Source: Vitellaria paradoxa (taxonomy: Eukaryota; Streptophyta; Magnoliopsida; Ericales; Sapotaceae). Taken from it: a stretch of DNA of 64,000 nt. Positions within the stretch are counted from its first letter, which is position 1. The number at the start of each line of letters is the position of its first letter. Below are positions 46,968 through 60,405 of this stretch, piece by piece. Position numbers and translations under genes: made by a program. The notes under the pieces were generated by a model. It was given only the letters and a program-made list of their open reading frames with translations. It was not told where the DNA came from and ran no database searches. The stretch covers positions 39,352,485 to 39,416,484 of the forward strand of contig CM034237.1 in the NCBI GenBank assembly GCA_019916065.1, read 5' to 3'.

Positions 46968-47129
46968 TAATGGCGTGTGCTTGTGGGAGGGGAGAGAGCT
47001 CAGAGGCAGAATCAGAGGGACCGAGAAACCGAATAGGCAAACTTGCAGAGTGTCGGAGACCAAAGTTTCTTTGCTATTTTTTTTTTTTTTACCCCCTTGT
47101 TTCCCTATAAAATAAATAGCCATTCATGA

Positions 47130-48289
47130 TTCGGAGCCTGCTTGGGAGCCGGCTCCCGGTTATTTTTTAATTCCGTTTTTCTTATTTGTTTAAAAAATCA
47201 ATAGTCTATTTTAATTTAAAAAATAAAATTTTAATTTGTAATAAATATAAAGATAATCACAATGCAAAAATTAAAGATTACAAGTCAATACATTAAAACC
47301 CACAAAAAAATTGAATTATCAGTCCTCAAATAAAAATTGACGATTCAAATTTAAAAAAATAAAAAAATAATAGAATAAAAAATAATAGGAGAGCCAACCT
47401 ATTTGAAAATCAACCTATTTGGAGAGTCAAATTTTGGTTAAAAAAATAGATAAATTTTCAATAATTGAATATTTAATGCATTTTTTGAAAAGTATGAAAA
47501 AAATTGGTAAATATTTTTTTTAATAAGTAAAATTGGTAAATATTAAATGAAAGTTGGATGAAATTAAAGAGAAATAAAAAAAGTTGATAAAAGTTTAAAA
47601 AATAATTAAAAAAGTTACAAATTTTTGGCATGGAAAAAATTTTTAAAAATTGAAGTTGATGATTTTTTACTGAATTTAGCACTCCAAAAATCTTTAATTT
47701 TTTCTAATTTTTTAATAAACTTCTATAAAATTTAAAATTTCTGCTCATTCTACAAATTATTAAACTAAAATTCTTACAAATTTATACTAATTTTTATAAT
47801 TTCAAACACCTTAGAGTCATTAATGACTACATGCCTCCCTGGAGGGCAAAATTTTGAAAAAAAAAAAAGGAAGGTAAATAGATTTTAAATTATTAAATAT
47901 TTGGTGTAATTTTAAGAAAAATCAGAAAATTTGATAAAATTAAAGAAAAAAAAAGAATTTTTTTTCTCAATTTTTGACGTTCAAAGTACAAGTATAAACG
48001 GTAGTGCAGTACAGATGGACACGTAGCTCCACTTCTTGACTTCCAGGGTGCAGTACCGACGGACACGTGACTCCATTTCTTGAAATTTAGGGTACGTCCA
48101 GGATGTTAATTTGGCGATAAATTTTAAGCTTTTTTCTAACTTTTTTTTAAATTTTTAATAATTTTATGTAATTTTTACTAATTTTTTTAATCTTTATCAC
48201 CTTTTTTATACTTTTTTAAGAGTACACCAAATGCCTCGCAATCCAAATAGGTCGACTTTTTATTCTTTTACCCAAATTTGACATTTATA
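47130..48289. other. AT-rich region upstream of chorismate mutase, no gene seen
   Basis: The gene's upstream side is at the left. The first 50 bases are GC-richer (GAGCCTGCTTGGGAGCCGGC), the rest AT-rich with GTTTGG-type MITE debris near 47640-47815. A roughly 45-bp duplication with GTGCAGTAC(A/C)GA(T/C)GGACACGT sits near 48003 and 48049. No firm promoter element could be assigned. Confidence 0.4.
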
Positions 48290-50545
48290 TATGGTTTCTT
48301 TTTCGTTATAATTATTATTACTACTACTATTGATACTATTACTATTATCATTACTTTTATAAATTATTATTATTACAATTAAAACAAAAGTATAAATATT
48401 TGAAAAATATTTTTTTGACAAATACTTTTATAAAAATTATAAATATTTCAAAAATCTCATAATTTAATATACATATTTTATCAAAAATATCCTTATATTA
48501 TTACTGCTATATAAAAGTATGAATAATTGAAAATTATTTTCAAATAAAAATATCCTCATAAAAATTATAAATATCTAAGAATTCTAATTATTGAATGTGT
48601 TAAAAACTTTCTTCATAAAAATTATAAATATCTAAGAAAAACTCATGATTTAATATATATATTTTTTACCAAAAATATCCTCACACTACTCTATAAAAGT
48701 ATGATGAATATATAAAAATATAGATATTTAAAAAATATTTTTTGGACAAAAATTTCTTCACAAAAATTATAAATACCTAAAAAAACTGCACAATTCAATT
48801 TTTTTTTTTTTACCAAAAATATCCTTACACTACTATATAAATTACTAGTGAATAACGCATACTTACGGCACGTCTCAAATAAAATTAAATATGCATATAG
48901 TTCTGTACCCTTTCTCCCTCTCTACCCTGGCAACGTAATACCGAAAAATAAAATTTTTGTCTTTCTTAATGCAACTCTTTAGATATCATCATTAAATTTA
49001 ACTTAATGATTTATAAGAACGTGAAGTGACTGAAAGACTGGGTAGAAGTTTGAGGAAAAATTTTTATTTGTAAAACATTTCAACCATTTATTGAAAAATA
49101 AAACTCAATATCAGCATTTAAACTTTAAATTAGAATTTGGAAAAAAATCACTCCACAAAATCTAATTTTATTTAAATATTTGTATCAATAAAAAGAATAG
49201 AATGATGAATATAAATTTTTAATTGCTTTTAAAAAATATCTCAAATAAAAAATATTATTATTATTATTAATCATATGTACTTTATAAAATAAAAAATATA
49301 GTTAATATGACTAATTTAAATTTAAAAAATAACTATCCCCGAGTTTAATTAATATTCGATATTTTTCTACTTTTAAATTTTAAAAATACTAAAGAGTTGT
49401 TACTATAAGAAAAATTAACTAATTATTATTTAAACTTTTTTATTTGGTTTCTTAATTCAATTCCATTTTTTATTTGTATTTTTAATTTAATTACTTATAT
49501 AATTAAAATATTATATTAGATTTTTAAGTAAGTGGATCCCTTTTTAGAAACATGAGCAAGTAAATTCCTTATCGGAACCCAAAAACGTGGATCCTTTTTT
49601 AGAACCCATAAGTTTTTTATATTTATTAAAATCATATATCACAATTCTAGTACTTTTATAGGCAAAAGAAAAAAATAAAGTTTATAGCGTTTTGGTAATG
49701 TGGGACAAAGAAACAAAAGTTTTGGGGAGAAGTATTGGTTTATAAAAGATCCTAACCATTTATTAAATAATAAAACTCAATCTCAACCATTAAAATTTAG
49801 TTTGTGAGAAAGAAATTTTTAAAAATTGTCCTATTTTATTAAATAGATGAATATTTAAAAAATATTTCTTAAACAAAAATATTCTCATAAAAATCATAAA
49901 TACCTAAAAAAAAAATCTCATAATTTCATATTTCTTTTGTTTGCCAAAAATATTCTCACACTATTTATAATATATAAAAGTGCAAATACTTGAAAAACAT
50001 TTTCTAGACAAAAATATTTTTATAAAAATTTTAAATACCTAGAAAATTTTAATGATTTAATACATTGAAAATTCTTCCCATAAGAAAAAACCTAAAAAAC
50101 TCATGATTTACTGCATATATTTTTTTTATCAAAAATATCCTCATACTACATCTATCTAATATATGAAAGTGTGAATACTTGAAAAATAATTTTTGAACAA
50201 AAATATTTTTAAAAAATATATAAATACTTAAGAATTTTAATGATTTAATATACTGAAAACTCTTATATTATACTATAATATATTATAAATATAACATATA
50301 TGTATATATCTTACTATCTTATCTTAGAACTATATAAAATTATGAATACTTGAAAATAATTTTTAGACAAAAATGTCCTTATAAAAATCATAAATACCTA
50401 AAAAGTTTCATGATTTAATACATATTTTTTATCAAAACTATCCTAATAAAAATTATAAATACCTAAGAATTCACTAGAATTCTAGTGATTTAATACATTG
50501 AAAAATTTTTTATTATTACATATTGTATCATATATATATGCATGT

Positions 50546-50628
50546 ATTTATTATTATTATTATTGTTGTTGTTGTTGTTGTTGCTGCTGCTGCTGCTGTT
50601 ATTGCCACCACCACTACTACTACTATTA
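50546..50628 (+). repeat. Compound trinucleotide microsatellite
   Basis: Runs of TTA, then TTG, then TGC, then a short TTATTG step, then CCA, then CTA follow one another without a break. Each step differs from the last by one substitution. It lies inside the AT-rich array, and its two minus-strand reading frames are repeat artefacts. Confidence 0.9.
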
Positions 50629-50648
50629 TATAAAAGTACTTGAAATTT

Positions 50649-51423
50649 TGCATTCTCCAAGGTGCTAGATATCCCAAGTAAACACAAAGAGTAAATAGAG
50701 AAAAACAAATATAAAGCGAGGAAACCCACACAAAACTCTCACTAAAAATCAAGCGTTGAGTACAAATTTAAAACTCTCGATAAATCGACTTCTCGACTCT
50801 ATACTTTGTTGGCATTTGGTCGAATTCTCGATACACCAACTCTTTTAGCAAAAGCCCTCGGACTCCTTGAAGGAATGATACTGACTCATCAATAACTGCT
50901 TTGCTGAATTCTCAACCATCACAAATCTGAAAATCCTTCGGATCACACATAGAAAATATTGGCTAAGCGATAGAAAGAACCTTTGAAATAGTTTTGCTCT
51001 TTATTGAATAAATATTCTCTCCGTATGGAACCTTAGATACATCCATTGTTTATATATGTTAAAACCTAGGACGTATATGATTCAAAAACAGAAGCTTGGA
51101 AGGTTAAAAATTCTTCTTCGTGGGAACCTCTTACCCACGCCCTTTCCTCGGTCTTCCCGCGGCCTTCTCATGCTATCAATCTTCAAATCTTGGCTCTCAG
51201 TATTTTCCCATGAGTAACTGCAGCCTTCCAACGGTCTTTCTGCGTTTTCGATATTCTTACTCTATTTAGCTTGCATTAGACTTTCAAGGTTATCCAATTT
51301 TTTCTTGAGACCTTTATACTTTACCTAACTCAAGACTGTAATGCCTTAGCTTGTACTAAATCTAAAAGTTACAGAACGCTTTATTTGTCATGGACATGTC
51401 AATTTATAATATAATTTCTAACA
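50649..51423 (-). mobile_element. Probable copia-type solo LTR
   Basis: On the minus strand it begins TGTTAGAAATTATATTATAA and ends GGAGAATGCA. Inside, in LTR order, are a TATA-like CATATATAAACAATGG (about 51060-51044) and AATAAAG-type polyadenylation signals. Composition differs sharply from the surrounding array, and array motif continues on both sides. No internal retroelement sequence is present. The flanks (AATTT, GTATT) do not match, so exact ends are uncertain. Confidence 0.6.
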
Positions 51424-53469
51424 GTATTAATACTTGAAAAATATTTTGTAGAGAAAAATACTCTCATGAAATCACGAGTACCTAAAAAATTTATAATTTA
51501 ATACATTTTTTTTACCAAAATTATACTCATAAAAAATCATAAATAGTTAAGAATTTTAATGATGTAATACATTGAAAACTTTTTAATTATCATATATTGT
51601 ACTATATTATGTTATATTATATATATATACATATATATACTATATATGCTACTATTATATAAAAGTATAAATACATAAAAACTATTTTTTTGGACAAAAA
51701 TGTTCTTATAAAAATCATAAATACTTAAAAATTCCATGATTTACATATTTTTTTAACCAAAAATATCCACATAACATAAGAATTAAAAATACCTAAAAAT
51801 TTCATGATTTAAAACATATATTTTTTTACCAAAAATATTCTCATAAAAATCATAAATATCTAAGAATTCTAATGATTTAATACATTGAAAAAATTTTGTA
51901 TTATATGTTATGTTATATTATATTATATAGATGTGTGTCTACATTTATCTTACTCTCTTACTACTATATAAAAGTTTGAATAGTTGAAAAATATTTTTTA
52001 GGCAAAAATGTTCACATTAAAATTAAAATTACCTAAAAAATCTCATAAGCTAATACAAAGTTTTTACCAAAAATATCTCAGAAACATCATAAATACCTAA
52101 GAATTCTAATCATTTAATATAATGAAAATGTTTTTATATTATATTATATTATATATACAAGTCTATATATATGTACTATCTAAAAGTATGAATATTTGAA
52201 AAATATTTTTTGACAAAAATGTCCCCAAAAAAATTATTGATGCCTACTACATAATTTTTTTGACTAAATATATGCTCATAAAAATCTTAACTATCTAAGA
52301 ATTTCAATAATTTAATACATTGAAAATGTTTTTGGAAAAAAATATTCTCCTAAAAATCATAAATATCTTATCTTATTTTACTACTATATAAAAGTATAAA
52401 TACTAAAAAAATATTTTTTGTGGAGAAACATATCCTTGTAAAAATCAGAAATATCTTAAAAATCTAATGATTTAATACATTAAAAACCTTTTTATTATCA
52501 TATATAATATTATGTATATGTATATATTAATACTATTGTATAAAAGTATGAATAATTGAAAAATAATTTTTGGAACAAAATATTTTCGTAAAAATTAGAA
52601 ATACCTAAAAAATGCTTATGATTTAATATGTTTTTTTAATAAAAAATATTCTCATAAAAATATCTAAGACTTCTAATGATTTATACATTGAAAACTTTTT
52701 AATTATTATATATTATATTGTATACATACAAGTATATACTATATATATTACTATTATTACTACTATATAAAAATATAAATACATGAAAAACATTTTTTGA
52801 ACAAAAATATCAAAAATCATAAATACCTAAAAACACATGATTTAATACATTTTTACCAAAATTATCCTCATAACTTAAAAATCATAAATATCTAAAAAAT
52901 TCCATGATTTAATACATATTTTTTTACCAAGAAAAGATTCTCTTAAAAATCATAAATTCCTAATAATTCTAATGATTTAATACATTGAAAAGTTTTTATT
53001 ATTATATATGTAAGCACCCTATTTTTGCCCAACACATTGAATAATCAAAAATTCATTATGGCCATATAACATTTTTTATACATTAAATTATAGCTCTAGA
53101 ATATTTTCATAATTTTCTTAAGCATTAGATAGATCAAATCATCCAAATTCATTGTATGTTTGGCAAAATGATGGATACATCTTAAACAAGAGAATAAAAA
53201 TAAAATTGAATGATCAAATCAAGTTAGAACTTCACAAAGTTTGGCAGAGATATTTAGGACATCATATTAAAGGCATCCACATTAAAAAAAGGGGGGCCAA
53301 TTTCAAAGTTCAGAGGTCAAATTAAATTAAAAGACAAAAACAACCTTTTTTAATACATCGAGAAAATCGTACTTTTTAGATTAGGAAGATGAAATTAGAA
53401 AAATATGAGGATTGTAAATAGAAAAATATGGGAAGCTACAAAATTATCAAGGACATGTTAAAGAACAAT

Positions 53470-53981
53470 AGGTAAATTACACTCACCTTCCCTCAGCATA
53501 TAGATAATTACACTTACACCTCTCAATATTTAAAAATTAAGTTTATCTCTCTTATTTTAAAATATTATTAACATTGATCTCTTTTATTAAATTAACCATT
53601 AAAACTTAGCAAAAAAAAGTCAAAGTGAACAAAATCTTAGGTTTTTTTTTCCCTATTTTACACATTTTCGCTCACATTTCATTAGTTTTCTTTCTCTCCT
53701 TTTTTTTTTAATAAAAATCTCCCAAAATATTTTGGTTTTATTTGTTTTTGGGTATTTATGTAAAGAAAACCAGCAAAGACGTGAGAAATAGAGGGGTAAA
53801 ATGGGAAAATCACTTAAAATTTTGATTATTTCGATATTTTCTATTAAGTTTCAATGATTGATTTAATAGAAATGGGCCAGTGTCAATAATATTTCAAAAT
53901 AAGGGGAGTATAAATTTTTAAATGTTGAGGATTATAAATGTAATTATCCAAATATTAGGGGAAGATAGGTGTAATTTACCT
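53470..53981. mobile_element. MITE of about 0.5 kb with inverted ends
   Basis: The left AGGTAAATTACACTCACCTT pairs with the complement of the right end, AGGTAAATTACACCTATCTT. The inner arms pair further (ATAATTACA...CTCTCAATATTTAAAAATT against AATTTTTAAATGTTGAGGAT). It contains only intron-like AT-rich sequence. No clear target duplication. It resembles the 341-1797 element in design. Confidence 0.7.
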
Positions 53982-55139
53982 GAAATAATAATCTATGCTT
54001 AGATTGGCAATTAGGTACTTCTGGAGGTCATCCGGGGCCACATACCTAGTTTTGTTCCTACTGGCAAAAATGGAGTGTCTGATCTTTTAGACATCAATTG
54101 TACCCTTAAATCTCATCATAGTAGTCCCAAATTTTATAGGAGGTTAAAGACCATTTCCTAAGGTAGCTTATTACTTGGAATAAATCAAATAAGGCTTTAG
54201 TAGATGCCTTGAAATGTATGCCAGAAATTGCCAATATTGACATATGTGCTGACAAAAACACTCGGAAGCCAATCGGGAGTCATAATCGAATTTCTCATAT
54301 TAAAAAATGGCAAGGTAAGTCAATCCTCAAATGTCCTCTTATATTGGTTGAATAGAAATACAGGGCCAATCACCATCTTAGCTTATCTCAGAGCATCAAT
54401 TTTCAAATAGTCACTATTAGGTCAAATTAACTCTAATTTTGAGCAAGTCAACTCTGAAATCTGAAATTTTAAAATTGACATGCTCAAAGTCATCATACAT
54501 GCTCAGTTACCTCCTGAATCTTCAATTCACATTATGGGAATGCCGAAACCTACCCTACACATGGCCAAAACATTGTTGAACATGTAGCTTCCCTCACAAA
54601 ACCACTTAAAAGACTGAAACACCCCTGATTTAAGCCTTGTTGCACCTTTGGCTTGCACATAGACTACTTGTGTGAAATCTTCCGCCCTTTGTATTTGTAA
54701 GATTTCCTCCATTCTTTGTTTTTGCAAGATTTTTTCCAAATAGCATAGTTTGCAAGAATTCTTGCAAAATGCATACAATGCAAAATTTTTCCCAATTCAA
54801 ATGCACTTTTACACAATTGGCCATCCTTCATCAAGCCTATAAAATGCCTCATCATTCAAGCCATTTGAAATCATCACCTCAGACATTAAGCATTCAAGGG
54901 CATTCAATCACAATCAGGCATCTTCAAAGTGTTATTAATTGGGGTATAATTTCTAAATTTATTTCTAATTTAGTTATTTAATTCCTTATTTTCATAATTA
55001 GAATAGAATTCCTTAATATGTAATTAGTACTAAGTCACTGACATAAACCTAAGTCACTAAATCACTTATGTCTTAACTCTTATATTCTAGATTTTCCAAG
55101 TAGATAATGGTGACCAGGATGACTCGAGAAATATTAGAA

Positions 55140-55560
55140 TGCATATGACATAATTCATGACATGCCATCATGGCATGGGTCCCACATGACATCACATACC
55201 ATGACATGACCTATGATATGCCACCATGGCATGGGTTACACATCACATCATCTTCACATGCTATCATACCATATCATTATACTAGACCATGCTATCATGT
55301 CATATCACCATACTAGACCATGTTATACAATGTCATCATAACACATCACCATGTTATACCATATTATCATACTACATTATTATGATATACCATATTACCT
55401 TGATCTATCATCATCCTATACTATGATATAACATGTTAGGACATCATTTTCCACACTAGCACATACTATGTCATACCATACACCATGTATTGACATGCTT
55501 TCATGTCACTTAACATGTTAGAAACACTATAATACATATTATTACACACCCATTTGGGTA
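55140..55560 (+). repeat. Degenerate CATG/ATCA-rich repeat region
   Basis: Short words such as ACATGCTATCATACCATATC, ATCACCATACTAGACCATG and CCATCATGGCATGGGT recur many times at spacings of roughly 20-45 bases. It is a decayed short-period repeat inside the outer LTR, between its two TATA boxes. Confidence 0.65.
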
Positions 55561-57045
55561 GACACAGCCTTAGAAATCAAATGCTTACCAACCCAGAGCA
55601 ATTCACTAGAGCGAGTCATACTTTGGAGACTAGGAATGACTTAGGATTGGCTAAGTTGACGATTTCTAAGTTCTGACTTGATGTAGGATGAATTCTAATT
55701 CTATTTTGATTTAGTTTATATTCTTAATTTATTTAAGATTAGTATAGAAGTTTTATGTAATTACTTATCTTTTATATTTTAAGCCAAAAGCTATTTGTAA
55801 TCTAAATCAGATTTGGATTATATTTTTTTTCCATAAATTGACTAGGAAAACTCTTACAAAAACTATCGCAATTAAGATTAAATTTAGGATTAGTTTTTCC
55901 TATAAATAAGACCCATTGTAAACACTTTTCTTTGATTAGTTAAGAGTTTTGCATTCTTATTTAGTTTTATGGTTTCAAAGGTCATGTTTTTCTAGATTCA
56001 AAAGTAACATATCATACTTAAAGACGACACCTTGCCAAATGCCCCACTGCTATATTATGCCACCCCATAGATATATCTAGCGTGCATATTATAATTGTCA
56101 TGTAACACTTGGTATTTTATTTTGGCTATTTATTTAAGAAGTTACGCTAATTAGATATTTGTACCCGAGGTTGGTTCTAAATGATTGGCTTTATTTTATT
56201 ATTTTTGGGCCAAGTTTGGCCCAGAGCTGCATGGGGTTGGATAACTGGGCCAAGGGCCTAGCTCTTTTTTCTTTTTTCCCTTCCTTGCTTCTTTTTTTTT
56301 GTTCTTTTATTTTCTTTTTCTCTTCTTATTTTTCCTATGTGCTTCTAGAGGGACCGAGAAGGGAGAGAAGAGAGAGAGAAAAAAAAAGAGAGAGAAAGTT
56401 AAATACATGGAAGAAAATTAATGGATTGGGATAATATTTGAATGCCATGATCATCGTGGTGGTGACCATTTTTGATGATTTGGTCGGTGGGAGAAATCAA
56501 CTTTGGAAGGTTAGAAACTCAATCTAATTTTCTTCATTTTTCTCCATCTTTCTTTGGATTTGAGATAGGTGGGACTTAGATTTGTGTTCTACTCATTCTT
56601 AGGAAGATTCTGACATATTATTTGTTGTTTATTGTTGAGATGTGGAAATTTATGTATTTGTGTATATAGATGTGTATAAACATGCATATATATGTTTGAT
56701 GGTAGCATTTTCTTGAGTTATACTTGAAATAAAATTTGTAGGATTTGTTGAAGTGAGATTTGGACACATATTTATGTTTTTATTATTGAATATTGGACCT
56801 GAGTTGTTCGAATTTAGCCGAGGTTGGCCGAAGAAAACAATATACGATGTTTAGAATACAAACCAGTCAAGACCTGACGGTGCTGGCTGCTTGTGAGTAG
56901 CCTGTGACCCATACTATCAAAATTTAGAATTGGGTAGCTTGAATCCTTTAGCTCCCATCAGGTAGGATGCGAGGTCAGCTCAAAGCCGTGCGCTCTCTAC
57001 GAGCAAGCTGCGACCCCCTTTGAAATTTTATGTTTGGACTGTTTT

Positions 57046-58387
57046 TGTAATAACCTGAATTTTTTTTTCTTAATTAAATTACTTAAGTGTGGTGGTGATA
57101 CTTGTTATAATAAAAATCTAGAAAATTGAGGATTTGAAAATTTTTGGAATTGGTTGGAAAGATTTTCGGATTTAATTTCACCTTATGTGGGAGTTTAATG
57201 TAGAATTTCTAAATTTTTATCCAAACACTTCCTAGCCCAATTACTTATTTGGTTCAAACCAAGCCCATTAACCCATGGGTCAACCCTTTTCTTTGACTCA
57301 CCTCAACTCACTTCAACTCACTTTATCACTCAATGAGTTGACTCATGAATAGTTACTCTAAATTATTTCCCGACAACTTCATTTTCCATCTTCCATACAC
57401 TCTCACCATCTTTCAAAATTAGGTGGCTAATTAGTTAAAAAGAAGACCCTACATTGATGACTTTAAAGCATTCTTCCAAATTACTTACCTAGCATGATTT
57501 AAACACTTAAAGCATCTTTTAAATAATTTTGTTTAATTTGTCAAAAAGCTAGCATGATTCCCGGATCATGACACCTCCATACATCTTTCCCAATGCTTTT
57601 CTTAAATGATATGGTTAGATAGTCAAAAAGTAAGCATGATTCTTGGATCATGCTACCAATTGTATAGGCATGATCTTACCTTAGTTGATTTTTCTCCACT
57701 AATAATTTTCTCTACACTCCCTATAAATTGTGTGTCTTCAAAGAGAAGAAGATAAGAGAGAAATAATAATAAATTATTAATTAGTGAGGCTGAAGATTTG
57801 GTGTTGCTTGGAGGAAGAAGAAAGTCTTAGAATTTTCCAATTTGGGTGGTGTTCAAAGCTAACTCATTTTTCTTTCTCAGACTTGGTCATTAATATCTTC
57901 ATTGAGGACATTAAGCACAGGGATACAGAAGATGAGCTGGAAAGAGATTAATTTCTCTTAAATATTCCATAAGAAGAGTTATCTATTTTTTTCTTCTTTC
58001 CTGCGCAGAACTGGAGGACTTTATTTTTGGTCTGTAATAATTGTTGGATGATTGTAATTATTAAGCATAGACCTAATTTACTTTTATTTGGTATGTAATG
58101 TTAATCGCGTGGTTGGGACACTTAGATGGCTCTGTAATATTTTTCTCTATCTTTATCTTGTGCCCTGTAGTTGAAATCCCATCAAATGATTCAGTCCAAT
58201 GACTTATAAATATTGTTTGGGATAATCATAGGATTTTGACTATCTTAAATTTTTCTTACGGGTCAACCCCAATTTGGAGGAAAACTCTGGGGTGTGATAG
58301 CGTGCTATTATCATCTTATTTTTATACCTAACAAATAAATTCCAAGTCACCCCTGGGCATTCGGTTATGAAAATCCGGGGCGTGACA
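57046..58387 (+). mobile_element. Solo LTR nested in the solo LTR at 56101-59710
   Basis: It begins TGTAATAACCTGAATTT and ends CCGGGGCGTGACA, flanked by a perfect GTTTT duplication (57041-57045 and 58388-58392). A TATA box, CTCCCTATAAATTGTGTGTC, lies at about 57717, so it reads on the plus strand. It is 1342 bp with no internal domain. Its termini match the solo LTR at 31767-33889 (there inverted), though that one is longer, so the two are related families or subfamilies. Confidence 0.92.
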
Positions 58388-58704
58388 GTTTTAACCTCAT
58401 TTTTCTTGGGTTTATATACATTTGTGTGTAGATAAAAATTATGTGAATTATGTGAGATCTAATTAAGGTTGGAATATATAGCACACTTTGTTCTATATTA
58501 AGATATAAATTATAAAATTCATATGATGTTAAATTTATGCTACAGTATAGTATGCTATTATGTTTATGATAATATGTTAATGTTGATTATACATAATTGA
58601 GCATATCATGTGTATTGGCTGGGGTCGTTTCATTCAGATATGAATTGTGATTATTGATTGGCCGAGAGTGCCATGTGGATATTATTGACGTGCCGAGACA
58701 TAGG

Positions 58705-58772
<68 letters not shown>
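58705..58772. repeat. AT dinucleotide microsatellite
   Basis: About 68 bases of almost pure TA/AT repeat inside the solo LTR at 56101-59710. Confidence 0.95.
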
Positions 58773-58776
<4 letters not shown>

Positions 58777-60079
58777 GATCCATGATTTTGAGAAAAAATG
58801 ATAAAATGAGATTTTAAAAACATCGAATGATCTCCAGTTAATATATATGACTATAGTTTAGTCATTTGGAGTTAAGACGTTAATTGTAAAATATGATTAT
58901 GAGATTTTCTCTGGACTGCAGTTGTACCCTACTTGAGCAAAGCAGATGCTTGAGTAAGGGTGTAACATGGTTATCTACCAGAAGGGCTAGAGAGTATAAC
59001 ACGGTTCTCCTGAGTCTTACACTAGTGCGGATGTAACATGGTTCCCCACCTGTGATTATATATTAAGGTTATTATTCACCGTAAGTGTTAAATGAAGTGG
59101 TTGGTGACCCTATGTGCTTTGCTAAGCATCACCCGTCCTAGGATAAGGTTGGGGATAGATGGGGATTAGAGATTATGCATTGGCATTTCATTCCATCATT
59201 TTCCATTTTATGAGATTGCATGGGTTATTATTGTGTGTTGATATATTAAGATATTAAGATAATGTGGTTGTTACGTTTATTGATAAGATGTATGGTTTAC
59301 CCTATTAATCATAAGTTTGGTTATGAAATAAGTGACATAAATTAGAAAGTATGATGACCAAATCTCCGAAATGGGATACATAAGTAGCTTAGATTTAAGA
59401 AGCCTAATTGCAGTCTTAATTGTGGATAATAATAATTGTATTATTCTTCTAAATTGAGAGTTAAATTATTAGTATTATAAATTGTGTGACCCAGGGGGTT
59501 GGTCTGATACTTATATTTAGTACATTATGTTTTTAATAAATTGATAATGATGTAATCAAATATTATTTTACATGAGAATATGTAATGATTTTGGATATAT
59601 TGATGATTATAACTCAATGTGAATTGAATATGGATTGAATTTTATTTATTTCTTTTAGTTTTCACATTCTTATACTGTCTGTTTCGGACAGTTAAATTAG
59701 GGGCATGACATGTCATCCGCGACAGGAATGAATGCTAAAAAAATATATTGTCTAACATGATCATAATATATCTCAGCATATAGATTATATCATTAACATA
59801 ACATCAGGCTACTGGATCAACACTGCACAAATTAGACCGTGTCATAAGGGTTAGGCTCCTTTACACACTTAGAGCTAAGCTCGCTCAGAGTTAAGTACTA
59901 GGCAGTATCTTATCATACATAGAATGTGAGGTATTAACTTGTCATATCAAACACAGTGCAAGGCACTAATACCTAAGTGCTAATTGCTGACTTTATACCT
60001 AGATAATGTAAATGCTCAGGTGCCAGTCAATCCATTAAACACACTTTCATTCAACGTATAACTCCCTATGGAGTTACTC

Positions 60080-60405
60080 ACTTAGACTGCCCACTAGGCC
60101 CAATGATGATGACTGAGGCCATTAGAGTGTCATTTATGTCATCTTAATCATATATACCTTCACATACCCATAATCACTTACATATTTAGACAGCCCATTA
60201 GGGTCGATGATGAGGCTCACCATACCTGAGGCCAATTAGTGTACCATTCACAGCATTTTGATCACATATACTCACATACTTACATATACAGTAGCATATC
60301 ACATGCCATCTGTAGTATCAAACTTAGGTTGATGATGACTACAAAGGCTACTAATTAGCCATTCACGACATTCTAATCCCATATATTACAAATATATACA
60401 TACAT
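60080..60405 (+). repeat. Three-copy tandem repeat in the outer LTR
   Basis: Three diverged units of about 100-125 bp carry (A/G)GCCCAATGATGATGACTGAG or AGGGTCGATGATGAGGCTC or TAGGTTGATGATGACTAC, then ATTAGTGTACCATTCACAGC-like text and TTTTGATCACATATAC-like ends. Confidence 0.65.

Larger units (their letters stand above)
48290..53008 (+). repeat. Degenerate AT-rich satellite-like array
   Basis: A composite motif recurs throughout: ACTATATAAAAGTATGAATA, then CTTGAAAAATATTTTTTGGA, CAAAAAT(A/G)TCCTCATAAAA, ATCATAAATACCTAAAAA and ATGATTTAATACATTGAAAA. Later copies of the last phrase fall near 50048, 50233, 50485, 51555, 51868, 52105, 52308, 52470, 52672 and 52970. Spacing is irregular (about 160-310 bp outside the solo LTR), from deletions and partial units. 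The portion 48860-49970 is less regular and holds its own two-copy repeat with CCATTTATT(G/A)AA(A/T)AATAAAACTCAAT. Confidence 0.7.
56101..59710 (+). mobile_element. Solo LTR nested in the Ogre/Tat-like LTR
   Basis: It begins TGTAACACTTGGTATTTTAT and ends GGGGCATGACA, flanked by a perfect 5-bp duplication TGTCA (56096-56100 and 59711-59715). Without the inner insertion it is about 2263 bp. There is no PBS or coding sequence. GTAACATGGTT recurs near 58962 and 59032. Because its own target copies sit in the outer LTR, it is younger than that LTR. Orientation is inferred from the start sequence. Confidence 0.88.

Noticed and set aside
46968..47123. Start of the chorismate mutase protein at the upstream Met (47123)
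   Set aside because: The upstream 52 codons are leader sequence with a long Lys run from poly-A. The MEAK start at 46967 gives a normal transit peptide.
50490..50752. Poly-Asn and poly-Ser, or poly-Val and poly-Thr, minus-strand frames
   Set aside because: Both frames are translations of the compound trinucleotide microsatellite.
55900..55935. Promoter of an unknown host gene (CCTATAAATAAGACCC)
   Set aside because: No host gene follows. The position inside the outer LTR explains it better as a retroelement TATA region.
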